A stretch of 64,000 bases of DNA from Limnobacter sp. SAORIC-580 (GTDB lineage Bacteria; Pseudomonadota; Gammaproteobacteria; Burkholderiales; Burkholderiaceae_B), in contig NZ_CP053084.1 of assembly GCF_013004065.1 (NCBI RefSeq), forward strand, positions 868,001 through 932,000, read 5' to 3'. The translations under genes and the position numbers were made by a program. The notes under the pieces were generated by a model. It was not told the DNA's origin. It made no database searches and was given only the letters and a program-made list of their open reading frames with translations. Below, piece by piece: positions 17,003 through 26,352 of the stretch. Numbering within the stretch: the stretch's first letter is position 1; each line of letters begins with the position of its first letter.

Positions 17003-19088
17003 TGCGTTCGACACCATAGAAACAGTCGCCACGAGACAAACAGGTGGAAACGTATTCGCGGTTGGCCAGATTGGTCGCATTCACTGCGTAGCGCCAATCG
17101 CCAGTTTCATACGAGAGCATGGCGTCCAGCAGCGTCACACTGGGTGTACGCACGTTGTCTACGCCGTCCCAGGATTCGTCAATGAATCGCAAGCCTGCGC
17201 CCCATTGCCAGCCGGGTAAGCCGAGCATGGAAAACTTCTGGCGTCCCCAAAGGCTGAGGGTTTGCTTGGGCACTGTGGCCAATCTTTTGCCTTGACTGTT
17301 GGGCGTGGAATGGCGGGTTACTTTGGCGCTGGTGTAGGCATAGGCCGCCAGAATGTCCACAGTGGGGCTTAGGCGGTGGTTGGCTTCCAGTTCAACACCT
17401 TTGCTTTCCGCTTCGCCAACCTGAATCTGATTGTTGGCTACAGCAGGATCAGCGACGCGGCGGTTGTTTTCCTTGATTTCATAAACAGCAGCAGTGAAAA
17501 GCGACTTGCCATCGGGTGTTTCATATTTCACACCCATTTCCTGTTGTTCAGCTTGTTGAGGCTTGAACGGATTGCCAAAGAAGTCCAGGCCGCCAATTGG
17601 AAGGAACGATTCCGAATAACTGTAGTAAGGCATAGCGCCAAAATCGGTGATGTAACCCAGGCTGGCCTTGTAGGTGTTTGTGGATGTATCCAGGCTAGAG
17701 GCTGGTGCGTTGTCGGTTTCGGATTTGGCCCAGTCACGACGAATACCCACGGTAGAAAGCCAGCGCTTGGCGTACTTCACCTGGTGTTGAGCGTAAATAC
17801 CGGTTTGAGTTTGCAGTGTGCCTGCAATGTCTGCCAGTACAGGCGCAGTGAAATTACCATACACCGGATTGAGATAATCGATCGCGGCAGCACTGCCGCC
17901 CGCACCACGCGCGCCGCCCAAGGCAACTCGCTGGTAATCAAACCCGACAATGCTGGTGTTCTCGAACTCGCCAAAATTCCATTTGGCAGTTAGTTGTGAG
18001 TCAGAGGTGAGGCTGTCAGCCACGTTGTATTGCGAAATGGCCACGCGGTTGATGGTTCGTCCATCTGCATTGATTCGAGGTGTGAATGCCGAGTAAATCG
18101 AGTTATACGACACCGCACTGTCGCTTTGTTTCACTTTCTGGCTGAATGTGAACACATCGTTCAAGCGATGATCAAACTCCAGCCCATACGAGGTTTGCTT
18201 GGCCAGGTACAAGTCGAAGCCTGGCTCGCTGATGAATGTGTCAGTTGGAATGCGGCCATTCGGCCCTTCAAAGCGGGTGCCGATGATCGGGAAAAAGCCG
18301 ACGGATGAACCCGACACATCCCGTTGCACATTCAAATACGCAGTCAGGCTGGTGTCGGCGTTGGGCCTCCAGGTAATGGCGGGTGCGAACAGGTCTCGAT
18401 CATCCGGCACAAAGTTCACTTGGGTGTCACTGTCGCGGGTCAGTGCGATCATTCGGTACAGCAGGGTGCCGTCCTCATTCAGTGGGCCGGTCAAGTCGAG
18501 TGCCAATTGTTTGCGGCCGTATTCGCCCAGCTGCACCCCCACTTCACCAGCCTGTTCGCGTTGTGGGCGCTTGCTGACCATATTCACCAGGCCGCCAAAA
18601 CCACCCTGGCCATACAGCACAGATGAAGGGCCTTTCACCACTTCAACGCGTTCCAGGGTAAACGGGTCGGGGCGTACATTGTTGTAAAAACCAAAAAGCT
18701 GTTTCAAACCATCTTGGTACTGCACAAACGAAGTGCCGCGGATAAAAGCCCAGTCGCCGCGATTGTCAAAGCCATAAGAGCCAGCACTTACGCCTGCGGT
18801 GTAGCCGAGCGCGTCTTGCAGGGTCAGTGCACCCTGATCTTCAATGCGGTCGCGTGTAATCACCGAAATGGATTGCTGGGTTTCAACAACGGGTGTCCCG
18901 GTCTTGGTGGCAGAAAATGTGCTGTTGGCTTTGTACCCGTCCACTGGCGCTGAAGGGCTTGGTTCGGTTTGTACCTGCCCCTCTACTTTGACAGCGGGCA
19001 GGGTGGCAGCTTCTTGAGCGTTTGATAGTTGGGGCCAAAACAGGGTGATTGCGCTGATGGCGCAAGGCAGAATTTTTTTCGGATTCAT
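16971..19088 (-). CDS. TonB-dependent siderophore receptor downstream of hemP
   Basis: 705-residue outer-membrane receptor with a signal peptide cut near LSNAQE. The plug is of siderophore type (QSISVITRDRIEDQGALTLQ, WAFIRGTSFVQYQDGLKQ, VEVVKGPSSVLYGQGGFGG) and the barrel closes with NYRF. No signalling domain. The ligand is undefined. It follows hemP with a 71-base gap and is followed by DUF3649, PepSY and DUF3325 genes, so the six minus-strand genes from hemP to the pentaheme cytochrome probably share one Fur-controlled promoter. Confidence 0.9.
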   Translation of the reverse strand: MNPKKILPCAISAITLFWPQLSNAQEAATLPAVKVEGQVQTEPSPSAPVDGYKANSTFSATKTGTPVVETQQSISVITRDRIEDQGALTLQDALGYTAGVSAGSYGFDNRGDWAFIRGTSFVQYQDGLKQLFGFYNNVRPDPFTLERVEVVKGPSSVLYGQGGFGGLVNMVSKRPQREQAGEVGVQLGEYGRKQLALDLTGPLNEDGTLLYRMIALTRDSDTQVNFVPDDRDLFAPAITWRPNADTSLTAYLNVQRDVSGSSVGFFPIIGTRFEGPNGRIPTDTFISEPGFDLYLAKQTSYGLEFDHRLNDVFTFSQKVKQSDSAVSYNSIYSAFTPRINADGRTINRVAISQYNVADSLTSDSQLTAKWNFGEFENTSIVGFDYQRVALGGARGAGGSAAAIDYLNPVYGNFTAPVLADIAGTLQTQTGIYAQHQVKYAKRWLSTVGIRRDWAKSETDNAPASSLDTSTNTYKASLGYITDFGAMPYYSYSESFLPIGGLDFFGNPFKPQQAEQQEMGVKYETPDGKSLFTAAVYEIKENNRRVADPAVANNQIQVGEAESKGVELEANHRLSPTVDILAAYAYTSAKVTRHSTPNSQGKRLATVPKQTLSLWGRQKFSMLGLPGWQWGAGLRFIDESWDGVDNVRTPSVTLLDAMLSYETGDWRYAVNATNLANREYVSTCLSRGDCFYGVERNVVFSANYRF

Positions 19089-19159
19089 GATGCGGTTTGA
19101 AAAAAACGCTGGCTGGCTATTTGTTTTTTGCTGGCTTGCGGTTTGAGGGTGAGAGAAGA

Positions 19160-19345
19160 TTATTTGGTCAAAATCAGCTTGCCTTGGGCGGTAATTCGCA
19201 AGCGATACTCTGTGTTGTCATGAACAATGGTCCGTTCGCGGCTGCCTTGTGGAAACAGGGTTTTTGTATTCAAAGGCGCTGCGGCCGCTGGCTCAGTGTG
19301 GCTTGCGGGGGGAGTGCCAGTTTTCAGCGTAGATAGGGAATTCAT
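19160..19345 (-). CDS. hemP: Hemin uptake protein HemP-like
   Basis: 61-residue protein ending in the HemP signature: LFPQGSRERTIVHDNTEYRL followed by RITAQGKLILTK. I use the ATG at 19345; the frame is open further upstream but the HemP family is short. HemP proteins are small, strongly Fur-regulated, and sit first in heme or siderophore operons; in some beta-proteobacteria they act as activators of the downstream receptor gene. Here it precedes a siderophore receptor. A Fur-like box lies about 60 to 80 bases upstream. Confidence 0.8.
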   Translation of the reverse strand: MNSLSTLKTGTPPASHTEPAAAAPLNTKTLFPQGSRERTIVHDNTEYRLRITAQGKLILTK

Positions 19346-19407
19346 GGTGGCCCGGAATAAAGTAGATTGCCTGCGTTGAATGAGTCGAAGTGTAACGGAT
19401 GTTCTTA

Positions 19408-19430
19408 TTAATTGCAAATCATTCTCATTA
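19408..19430. promoter_or_regulatory. Fur-like box between hemP and the imelysin operon
   Basis: The stretch contains AATCATTCTCATT, a close match to one half of the Fur palindrome; the other half is degenerate (about 12 of 19 overall). It sits in the divergent region between hemP (minus) and the imelysin operon (plus) and could control both. Confidence 0.55.
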
Positions 19431-19479
19431 AGATTAACATATAGGCTGTTTTTGATTGATTCAAAGGTTTCAGGTCCTT

Positions 19480-20649
19480 ATGACGTACTCGTGGTTCAAC
19501 GCCAAACACAAGGCGATGGTTGTCGGTTTAGCTTTGGCATTTTGCAATGTGGCCGTGGCGGCCCCTACCGATCAAGATGTGGTGAAGGGTTATGGGCAAT
19601 TGGTGTATGCCAATTACACCGATTCAGTGAATGCAGCCCAGAAAATGCAGGCAGCCATTGATGCATTTTTGAAAGCGCCTTCCCAGGCTGGCCTGGATGC
19701 AGCAAAAAAAGCATGGTTGAATGCCCGCGAGTTTTACGGGCAAACAGAGGCTTTCCGTTTTTATGGTGGCCCGATCGACGATGAAAACGGGCCAGAAGGG
19801 CAGATCAATGCCTGGCCGATGGATGAGTCGTATGTGGACTATGTGCAAGGCAATGCACGCAGTGGTTTTATCAACAATCCAAAATTCAAGATTACCCGCG
19901 ATGCCTTGATCGAAGAAAATGAGCGGGGTGGTGAAGAAAACATTGCCACCGGTTGGCACGCCATTGAGTTTTTGCTGTGGGGTCAGGATTTGAATGAGAA
20001 TGGCCCCGGCAATCGGCCTTACACCGATTACGTGAAAGGCAAAGGCCAGAATGCAGAACGCCGCGCTGCTTATTTGCGCGAAATAACCGCCTTGTTGATC
20101 CATGATCTTCAAACAGTGCAATCGGCCTGGGCCCCCAAGAGAACTGACAATTTCCGCGCGAGTTTTGAGAAGGGCGGCAAGGAATCCATTCGCAAAATTC
20201 TGGTGGGTTTGGGTTCACTCTCGCGCGGCGAGCTCGCTGGTGAACGCCTTGAAGTGGCCTTGTTCAGTCAGGATCAAGAGGATGAGCACTCCTGTTTTTC
20301 AGACAACACACACCGCGATGCAGTGACCAATGCGCAAGGTATTTTGAATGTGTGGACTGGCACTTACAAACAGGCCGATGGGGCCGTGTTGAAAGTGCCT
20401 TCTCTGGCCGAGTTGGTGGGGGCACGTGCACCGGAAGTTGCGAAGAAAACCACGCAGCAAATCCAGAATTCAGTGAAGGCCGCAAGTGCCATCCAAGCAC
20501 CCTTTGACCGGGAAATTATTGGTGGTGCAAACGCACCTGGGCCCAAACGCGTGAAAGCCACCGTGGATAGCCTGGTTGAGCAAAGCACCTTGCTGGTTGA
20601 ATCGGCCAATGCAATTGGCATTACCCAACTTACCCTGACCTTGCCCTGA
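19480..20649 (+). CDS. Imelysin-family iron-regulated periplasmic protein
   Basis: 389 residues from the ATG at 19480, with a signal peptide cut near AVAA. The imelysin core has two repeated helical halves and the conserved G-x-H-x-x-E site in GWHAIEFLLWGQD. Relatives (IrpA, ICMP) are iron-regulated cell-envelope proteins; iron binding is proposed, and a true peptidase role is doubtful. It starts a four-gene operon whose stop and start codons overlap (TGATG at 20647). A Fur-like box lies upstream, shared with divergent hemP. Confidence 0.85.
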   Translation: MTYSWFNAKHKAMVVGLALAFCNVAVAAPTDQDVVKGYGQLVYANYTDSVNAAQKMQAAIDAFLKAPSQAGLDAAKKAWLNAREFYGQTEAFRFYGGPIDDENGPEGQINAWPMDESYVDYVQGNARSGFINNPKFKITRDALIEENERGGEENIATGWHAIEFLLWGQDLNENGPGNRPYTDYVKGKGQNAERRAAYLREITALLIHDLQTVQSAWAPKRTDNFRASFEKGGKESIRKILVGLGSLSRGELAGERLEVALFSQDQEDEHSCFSDNTHRDAVTNAQGILNVWTGTYKQADGAVLKVPSLAELVGARAPEVAKKTTQQIQNSVKAASAIQAPFDREIIGGANAPGPKRVKATVDSLVEQSTLLVESANAIGITQLTLTLP

Positions 20650-22058
20650 TGAAAGTAGCTGTTTGTTTGGCAGGGGGAACCCTGTTGCTTGCCGGGGCGG
20701 CATGGGCCGCAGTTGAAGGAATGACTGCCCGCACTGCAGGGGACGTCACCGTGTTTGCCGATGGCCGAAACGCCTTTTCATTTCCCGCCGCCAATTTGCC
20801 CGATGAAGAACGAACGCGATTTGCCATTGGCAATTCATTTTTCAAACGCAACTGGGTACAGGCCCCTGCATCGACCACTGCGCGTGACGGACTGGGTCCG
20901 CATTTCATTGCACGTTCCTGCGGTGGTTGCCACATACAGGACGGTCGAGGAAAGCCGCCCGAAATTCTGGATCGACTGAGCACTGAGCAACCGGTGGACC
21001 TCTTGTTTCGCCTGTCCATTCCCGGTAACGATTCCAAACATGGTGTTGTGCCCGACCCTGTGTATGGCGATCAGTTCAACAACGCTGCCATTGCGGGCGT
21101 GAAGCCTGAAGGCAAGGTGCACATTCAAATTACAGAGTTACGTGGCAAGTACCCGGATGGCACACCCTATGTGTTGAAAAAGCCGAGCTATTCTTTCTCT
21201 GATTTGGGCTATGGCCCCATGCACCCCCAAGTGATGGTGAGCCCTCGAATTGCGCCACAGGTGATTGGCCTGGGCTTGCTGGAAGCCATTGAGGAAAAGG
21301 ATGTTTTGAACAATGCCAAGTGGCAGGCGGCACAGCCCGGCCCAATCAAGGGTGTGCCCAACCGGGTTTGGGATGCGTATGCACAAAAGGACATGTTGGG
21401 CCGCTTTGGCTGGAAGGCCAATGTGGCCACCCTGGCGCATCAAACCGGCGGCGCTTTTCTGGGTGACATCGGCATCACCAGCAGTTTGTTTCCCTCCGAG
21501 AATTGCACACCTGCCCAGAAAGACTGTGTGCAGGCACCCAACGGTTCCGAGAACGGCGAGCCTGAACTCAGCGACAAACTGTTCAACGAGATTGTGTTTT
21601 ATCAAGCCGTGTTGGCACCACCAGCCCGCCGCAACGTGAATGATGCGCAAGTGTTAAAGGGTCAAAAGTTGTTTGAGCAAGCGCAGTGCGCCGTGTGCCA
21701 TCGCCCTTCCTACACCACAGGCAAAGTGCCTTTCCCGGCCTTGAGCAGCAAAGCGTTGGAAGGACAGGAAATTTGGCCCTACACCGATTTGTTGTTGCAT
21801 GACATGGGCGAAGGCCTTGCCGACAATCGCCCCGATTTCAAAGCGAATGGCCGCCAGTGGAAAACACCGCCTTTGTGGGGAATCGGCTTGATTCCCGATG
21901 TGAACAACCACATGCGTTTGTTGCACGATGGTCGCGCCGATGGTGTTGAAGAAGCCATTCTCTGGCACGGTGGTGAAGCCGAGCAAAGCAAGAACCGCTT
22001 CATGAATTTTTCGGCGGAAGATCGTTCAGCACTGATTCGTTTCGTGGAGTCTTTGTAA
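20649..22058 (+). CDS. Di-heme oxidoreductase (DHOR, DUF1111 family)
   Basis: 469 residues with a signal peptide (AVCLAGGTLLLAGAAWA). Two heme sites are visible: SCGGCH near residue 96 and CAVCH near residue 344. The family, annotated as putative thiol oxidoreductase or di-heme oxidoreductase, is related to MauG and cytochrome c peroxidases and is commonly found between imelysin genes. The start codon overlaps the imelysin stop, and its own stop overlaps the next start (TAATG). Probable role: a periplasmic redox step in iron acquisition; the substrate is unknown. Confidence 0.88.
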   Translation: MKVAVCLAGGTLLLAGAAWAAVEGMTARTAGDVTVFADGRNAFSFPAANLPDEERTRFAIGNSFFKRNWVQAPASTTARDGLGPHFIARSCGGCHIQDGRGKPPEILDRLSTEQPVDLLFRLSIPGNDSKHGVVPDPVYGDQFNNAAIAGVKPEGKVHIQITELRGKYPDGTPYVLKKPSYSFSDLGYGPMHPQVMVSPRIAPQVIGLGLLEAIEEKDVLNNAKWQAAQPGPIKGVPNRVWDAYAQKDMLGRFGWKANVATLAHQTGGAFLGDIGITSSLFPSENCTPAQKDCVQAPNGSENGEPELSDKLFNEIVFYQAVLAPPARRNVNDAQVLKGQKLFEQAQCAVCHRPSYTTGKVPFPALSSKALEGQEIWPYTDLLLHDMGEGLADNRPDFKANGRQWKTPPLWGIGLIPDVNNHMRLLHDGRADGVEEAILWHGGEAEQSKNRFMNFSAEDRSALIRFVESL

Positions 22059-23188
22059 TGAATCCCCAACATCAGCATGAATTGAAAACTGGCCTGTTGC
22101 GCGGACTGGTCTGGGTAGTGTTGGCCTTCGTGTTGTTGGTGGTGCTTAATTTTGCCAATTCAGCCGTGGCTGCAAAACCCGTGGACCGAAGCACGATGCT
22201 GTTTCCTTACTACGAGGTGGCAGAGGTATTGAATAGTGTGGCGATACACCACCACAACAAGGACACTGCCGTGCTGCGTGATCAACTCGAGGCGTTGAGT
22301 GTGGCCACGGCGCAATATTGCAAAACGGGTGGAAAAGCGCAGCCTGCCAACATGCAACAGTTACAGGGGCAATATGCTAAGGCCTACCTGGCCTGGCTGG
22401 AACTGTCGGCGGTGGTGATGGGGCCCATGCTGGACAACAACACGGTGCGCCAAATCGATTTTCGACCTTTGCGCCTGAACTTGCTTGAGCGTGCAATCAA
22501 AAAACAGCCGCAAGGCGCGCAAGCCATGGCCCTGATCGGAAGCCCGGCAAAAGGTTTTCCTGCCCTTGAGTATTTGTTGACGCAAAATGATTTCAAATCG
22601 GGCACCCCCCAGTGCAATTACGCGCACGAGGTAGTGCTCGACATTGCACGCACTGTGGCCGGTTTAAGGTGGCAAACCAGTGCAACGCAAGCCAATCAAG
22701 ACGACGCACAGGCGCTGGGTGCAGGCATGCAATTGTATTTCAACCAGTTGGTTGGAGCCACGCACAACCTGGCTTGGGAGCGCATGGAAAAGCCGCTCTT
22801 GAAGAACAAGGATGAAGCCAGAGCAAACATGGCGCCTGCAGGACATTGGCCATTTTCAGAATTTCATTTGACCGAAAAAGCATGGGCTGCACAGTGGCAG
22901 GGCATAGAACATTTGTTGATGGTGACTGGCCAAACTGTGCCGCAGGCCAATACGCAAGTGATCCCGCTGGAGGCTTATTTGCGCGGCTTGGGGAAAATTG
23001 AACTGGCCGACACCTTGGTGAAGTACAGCAGTGCTGTGGCTGTGGCCATGCGGTCCAACGACATCACAAAGCCAGCCAGTGTTGAACAGTCAGTTAAAGC
23101 ACTCAAGGTGCTCAAGGGGTTTTTGGAAAGCGAGGTGGCCAAGGGTTTGAAAGTGTCTATTCAGTTTTCATCTTCTGATGGTGATTGA
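22058..23188 (+). CDS. Second imelysin-family protein
   Basis: 376-residue paralogue of the operon's first gene. An N-terminal hydrophobic helix (about 18-38) is either an anchor or a long signal sequence. The GxHxxE site of the first imelysin appears here as GFPALEYLL, so histidine is replaced by proline, as occurs in one branch of the family. It overlaps the upstream and downstream genes (1 base and 11 bases). It probably works with the di-heme protein and the first imelysin in the periplasm. Confidence 0.82.
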   Translation: MNPQHQHELKTGLLRGLVWVVLAFVLLVVLNFANSAVAAKPVDRSTMLFPYYEVAEVLNSVAIHHHNKDTAVLRDQLEALSVATAQYCKTGGKAQPANMQQLQGQYAKAYLAWLELSAVVMGPMLDNNTVRQIDFRPLRLNLLERAIKKQPQGAQAMALIGSPAKGFPALEYLLTQNDFKSGTPQCNYAHEVVLDIARTVAGLRWQTSATQANQDDAQALGAGMQLYFNQLVGATHNLAWERMEKPLLKNKDEARANMAPAGHWPFSEFHLTEKAWAAQWQGIEHLLMVTGQTVPQANTQVIPLEAYLRGLGKIELADTLVKYSSAVAVAMRSNDITKPASVEQSVKALKVLKGFLESEVAKGLKVSIQFSSSDGD

Positions 23189-24257
23189 TCCAGTGTTGAA
23201 TTCGCGTCGGCAATTTTTGGTTCAAAGCAGTGCGTTGGCCTTGAGCATGGCCTTGCCCCTGCCTGCCGAACTTGCAACCCACACTCGTCAGGCCCGTTTA
23301 TTGGCAGCCTGGCAACTTCCAAATGCGGGCTATCAGGTGGGTGTGCTCAACGCAGCCGGGCTAGGTGCAGCGCTTTCTTATACCGTAACCACGGCAGTCG
23401 ATTTGCCCACACGCCCGCACGGTTTAATGCACCTGCAGGGCGATGAGTATTTGGTGATCGCTCGCCGCCCCGGTGACTGGTTGTTGCGCCTGAATATTCG
23501 CAGTGCTGAAACCTCGCGCGTTTGGCAGGAAGAAGACCGGCATTTGAACGGACACAGCGCCGTGTATGGCGATTGGCTTTACACCACAGAAACCGATGTG
23601 CTCGGCGGCACTGGTGCATTGGCCGTGCGAAACCGCCATACCTTCGAGTTGCTGGATGTGTGGCCCACGCTGGGCAAAGATCCCCATGAAATGCTGGTGC
23701 TGCCCAAGGGTGGGTTGGGCATTGATGAACCTTTTTTGTTGGTGGCCAACGGCGGAATACCTACGCATGCAGACATGGGCAGAACCCAGTTGAATCAACT
23801 GCCCATGGATTCTTCGCTGGTTGCTTTGCATCCCCGAACGGGAAAGGTGTTCAATCAATGGACCTTGAGTGATACGCGACTCAGTTTGCGACACATGGCG
23901 GTACACGCCAGTGGTGTGGTGGGCATTGCCATGCAGGCACACCACGGCAATGCTGCCCTTAGGGATGCTGCACCGGTACTGGCTTTGCTTGATGAAAACG
24001 GACTGCGCACGGTGAATGAATCGGCGGGTGTGAAGGGCTACGCCGGCGACATTGTTGCCACCCCCCAGGGCTTTGTGATCAGCTGCACCAAGAATAATTC
24101 TGCCGGGCATTTCGATATGCAAGGCAACCTATTGCATTCACGGGCTGCGAATGCCGCGTGTGCCTTGGCTGCCGAAGGAGAGCAGGTGTGGCTGGGTAGT
24201 TTAGCTGTTGAGTTCAGCAGGCCATTGGAGCTGGACAATCATTGGCTGCTTATTTAA
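23178..24257 (+). CDS. DUF1513 beta-propeller-like periplasmic protein
   Basis: 359 residues. The N-terminus carries a twin-arginine-like export signal (SRRQFLVQSSALALSMALPL). The body has repeated short beta segments with RPHGLMHL, RPGDWLLRLN, HSAVYGDWLYTTE and KDPHEMLVLP, typical of DUF1513 proteins, which probably form a propeller. It is last in the imelysin operon, a conserved position. Its last 8 bases overlap the convergent quinoprotein gene. The biochemical role is unknown. Confidence 0.82.
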   Translation: MVIDPVLNSRRQFLVQSSALALSMALPLPAELATHTRQARLLAAWQLPNAGYQVGVLNAAGLGAALSYTVTTAVDLPTRPHGLMHLQGDEYLVIARRPGDWLLRLNIRSAETSRVWQEEDRHLNGHSAVYGDWLYTTETDVLGGTGALAVRNRHTFELLDVWPTLGKDPHEMLVLPKGGLGIDEPFLLVANGGIPTHADMGRTQLNQLPMDSSLVALHPRTGKVFNQWTLSDTRLSLRHMAVHASGVVGIAMQAHHGNAALRDAAPVLALLDENGLRTVNESAGVKGYAGDIVATPQGFVISCTKNNSAGHFDMQGNLLHSRAANAACALAAEGEQVWLGSLAVEFSRPLELDNHWLLI

Positions 24258-26022
24258 CCCGCAGTGCCCAAGCCTTGATGGTTTGTCCCTGCTTGAAACC
24301 AAACAGTTTGTTGCCACCCACAGCCACTGCCAAAAACTGTTTTTCATCCACTTCGTAGGCAATGGGTGGTGCATTCACGCCCGCTGAATTGTTGTGTTGC
24401 CACACACGTTTGCCCGTGATTGAATCAAGTGCAAAAAACTCACCACTGCCTTCACCTGAAAAAACCAAACCTGTTTGTGTGCTGAGTACACCACCAATCA
24501 AAGGCGCATTCACTTTGTGTTGCCATACAAGTTTGCCTGTGTCCAAGTGAATGGCTGACAGCAAACCGTATTTTTCTCCATCTTCAATTGGTGACATCGA
24601 AGAATACCTCAGTGCGGGCTTGTTGCCTTTCGCTTTCAGCTCGTGCAATTGATACTTCACCGGCCAGTGAATGCCGGCGATGAACACCATGCGGCGTTGT
24701 TCATCCACTGAAACAGGCGACCAGTTGGAGCCGCCTATAACACCGGGGTAAATCACATTGCCTTGTTCAGTGGGCAGGGTAAACATATTGTGCTGCGGTA
24801 CAAAGGCCTCGCTCTTGAACAACAATTCACCCGTGATGCGATTGTGCACATAAAACCAACCAGTTTTGCCTGCCTGGCCAACAGCTTTCACCGCCTGGCC
24901 CTCATGCCTGGTGGTGAACAACACCGGTGGGCTGGCCACGTCGTAACCCCACATGTCGTGCGGCACTTGCTGGTAAAACCATTTCAGCTTGCCGGTGCGC
25001 ACATCCAGCGCCACCAAGGAGGCGGTGTACAGGTTGTCTCCCGGCCGCGATGAGCCTTCCATTTGCGGTGAAGGGTTGCCCGTGCCGAAATACAAAATGC
25101 CATTGTCCCGGTCAATGGCGGGTGTGCTCCAGGCTGATCCGCCGCCAAATTTCCAGGCATCGGGATATTGAGCTGCTTTGGCTTTTTCTTCCTCAATATT
25201 GCGCGGTAACACCACGCCATCAAGGGTGGCCTTTGTGAATTCTCCCTCCCAACCTTGGTCGGGAACCGTGTCAAATTTCCACGCCATTGCGCCGGTGTTA
25301 ACATCGTAAGCGGCCATAAAACCACGGCGCCCGTAGTTGCCCGCAATACCCACCACCGCACCGAGTGGCGCATCGGGATCGGGCGAGTCCAGGTGCAAGC
25401 CATAGCCCACACCGGTAATGCCCACAATAACCTTGCCATCGAATACCATGGGCGCCATGTTGATGCCTGCACCAGATGCACCCGACACTTCCAGTTTTCC
25501 GCCCTGCGTGTCCAGTTGCGACCCCAGTGTGGCGGCATCTTCCTGCACACCTTGTTCGCCTTTGGTAACATCGATGTCCCAAAGCTTTTGGCCAGTGCGT
25601 GCATCCAGTGCCAGAAGGCGTGAATCGACTGTGCCCATGAATACCTTGCCATCACTCACGGCCACGCCCCGATTGGCGGGGCCGCAGCACATGGGTCGGT
25701 CTTTGATCCTGTTGTGTGTGTAACGCCACAACAATTTTCCAGTGTCGGCTTTCAAGGCCACCACATGGTTAAACGGCAGCGACACAAACATGACGCCGTT
25801 CACCACGATGGGTGTGGCTTGAAAGCTGGATGACACACCCGTGTCAAACTCCCAGGCCAAGTCCAGTTGCCCGACGTTGCCAGGCGTAATTTGTGTTGAC
25901 TGACTGTGCCGCTGATGATCCCAATTGCCGCCAAATACCGGCCATTCTTTGCCTGAACTGGCAAACGTGGCGGTGCAAACAAGTAGTGAGAAAGCGGCGG
26001 CGAGGGCTTGATGCAGCGTCAT
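24250..26022 (-). CDS. PQQ-dependent dehydrogenase-like quinoprotein with altered active site
   Basis: 590-residue exported beta-propeller of the methanol/ethanol quinoprotein family. A signal peptide is cut near TFAS and the adjacent-cysteine ring that stacks on PQQ is present (CC at 112-113, RPMCCGPANRG). GTGN (312-315) is kept. The catalytic segment reads W357-G-Y-D: the usual catalytic aspartate is glycine while the aspartate two residues later remains. The segment that normally supplies the metal-binding glutamate reads AGNYGRRG with asparagine (about 229). There is no cytochrome domain. It may act on a different substrate or be impaired. A copy of the TGTCACAAAA motif lies upstream. Confidence 0.82.
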   Translation of the reverse strand: MTLHQALAAAFSLLVCTATFASSGKEWPVFGGNWDHQRHSQSTQITPGNVGQLDLAWEFDTGVSSSFQATPIVVNGVMFVSLPFNHVVALKADTGKLLWRYTHNRIKDRPMCCGPANRGVAVSDGKVFMGTVDSRLLALDARTGQKLWDIDVTKGEQGVQEDAATLGSQLDTQGGKLEVSGASGAGINMAPMVFDGKVIVGITGVGYGLHLDSPDPDAPLGAVVGIAGNYGRRGFMAAYDVNTGAMAWKFDTVPDQGWEGEFTKATLDGVVLPRNIEEEKAKAAQYPDAWKFGGGSAWSTPAIDRDNGILYFGTGNPSPQMEGSSRPGDNLYTASLVALDVRTGKLKWFYQQVPHDMWGYDVASPPVLFTTRHEGQAVKAVGQAGKTGWFYVHNRITGELLFKSEAFVPQHNMFTLPTEQGNVIYPGVIGGSNWSPVSVDEQRRMVFIAGIHWPVKYQLHELKAKGNKPALRYSSMSPIEDGEKYGLLSAIHLDTGKLVWQHKVNAPLIGGVLSTQTGLVFSGEGSGEFFALDSITGKRVWQHNNSAGVNAPPIAYEVDEKQFLAVAVGGNKLFGFKQGQTIKAWALRVK

Positions 26023-26058
26023 GGTTGTCGTTTTGGATTGGAATTGCCTGAAGAGACA

Positions 26059-26074
26059 AGCAAGGATCAATCCA
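26059..26074 (-). promoter_or_regulatory. Weak sigma-54 -24/-12 candidate before the 24-26 kb quinoprotein
   Basis: Read on the minus strand it is TGGATT-N5-TTGCT: TGG and GC have the right spacing (10 bases between GG and GC) but the -24 element is only half matched. Its place, 37 bases before the start codon, is suitable. Confidence 0.35.
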
Positions 26075-26105
26075 CTGCTGTTGTTGCAAAGTGGCGCACC
26101 GGAGT

Positions 26106-26120
26106 TGTCACAAAAGTGTC
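26106..26120. promoter_or_regulatory. Copy of the TGTCACAAAACTGTC motif
   Basis: TGTCACAAAAGTGTC differs by one base from the 15-base motif found before the XoxF-type dehydrogenase (34046) and the porin (44282). Proposed activator site. Confidence 0.45.
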
Positions 26121-26180
26121 ATCCAATGCGCAGCTGCTTGCGTGTATATTTCGCGTACCCGATTCTATTGGTAAATGATC

Positions 26181-26336
26181 ATGAAGCAACAACTTGAGCT
26201 GTTGAAAGAAATTGAACACAAGCTCGAAGAATTGAGCAAAGACAAGGACCTGAAAGAAAAGCGCCCGCTGGAAGTCAAAGAGATCAAAGGTTTGCGCTTG
26301 GTGGTGTCGTCGATTATTCGCCGCATGGCCAGCTAA
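26181..26336 (+). CDS. Short coiled-coil protein, 51 residues
   Basis: ATG to TAA frame of 51 codons with a regular heptad-like pattern of leucine, isoleucine, lysine and glutamate (MKQQLELLKEIEHKLEEL), followed by a hydrophobic/basic end (GLRLVVSSIIRRMAS). The amino-acid pattern looks selected, not random. No convincing ribosome site is visible. No family recognised. It lies alone between the divergent quinoprotein gene and the convergent MFS gene, 16 bases from the latter's stop. Confidence 0.45.
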   Translation: MKQQLELLKEIEHKLEELSKDKDLKEKRPLEVKEIKGLRLVVSSIIRRMAS

Positions 26337-26352
26337 GCCACGATTAAGCCGT

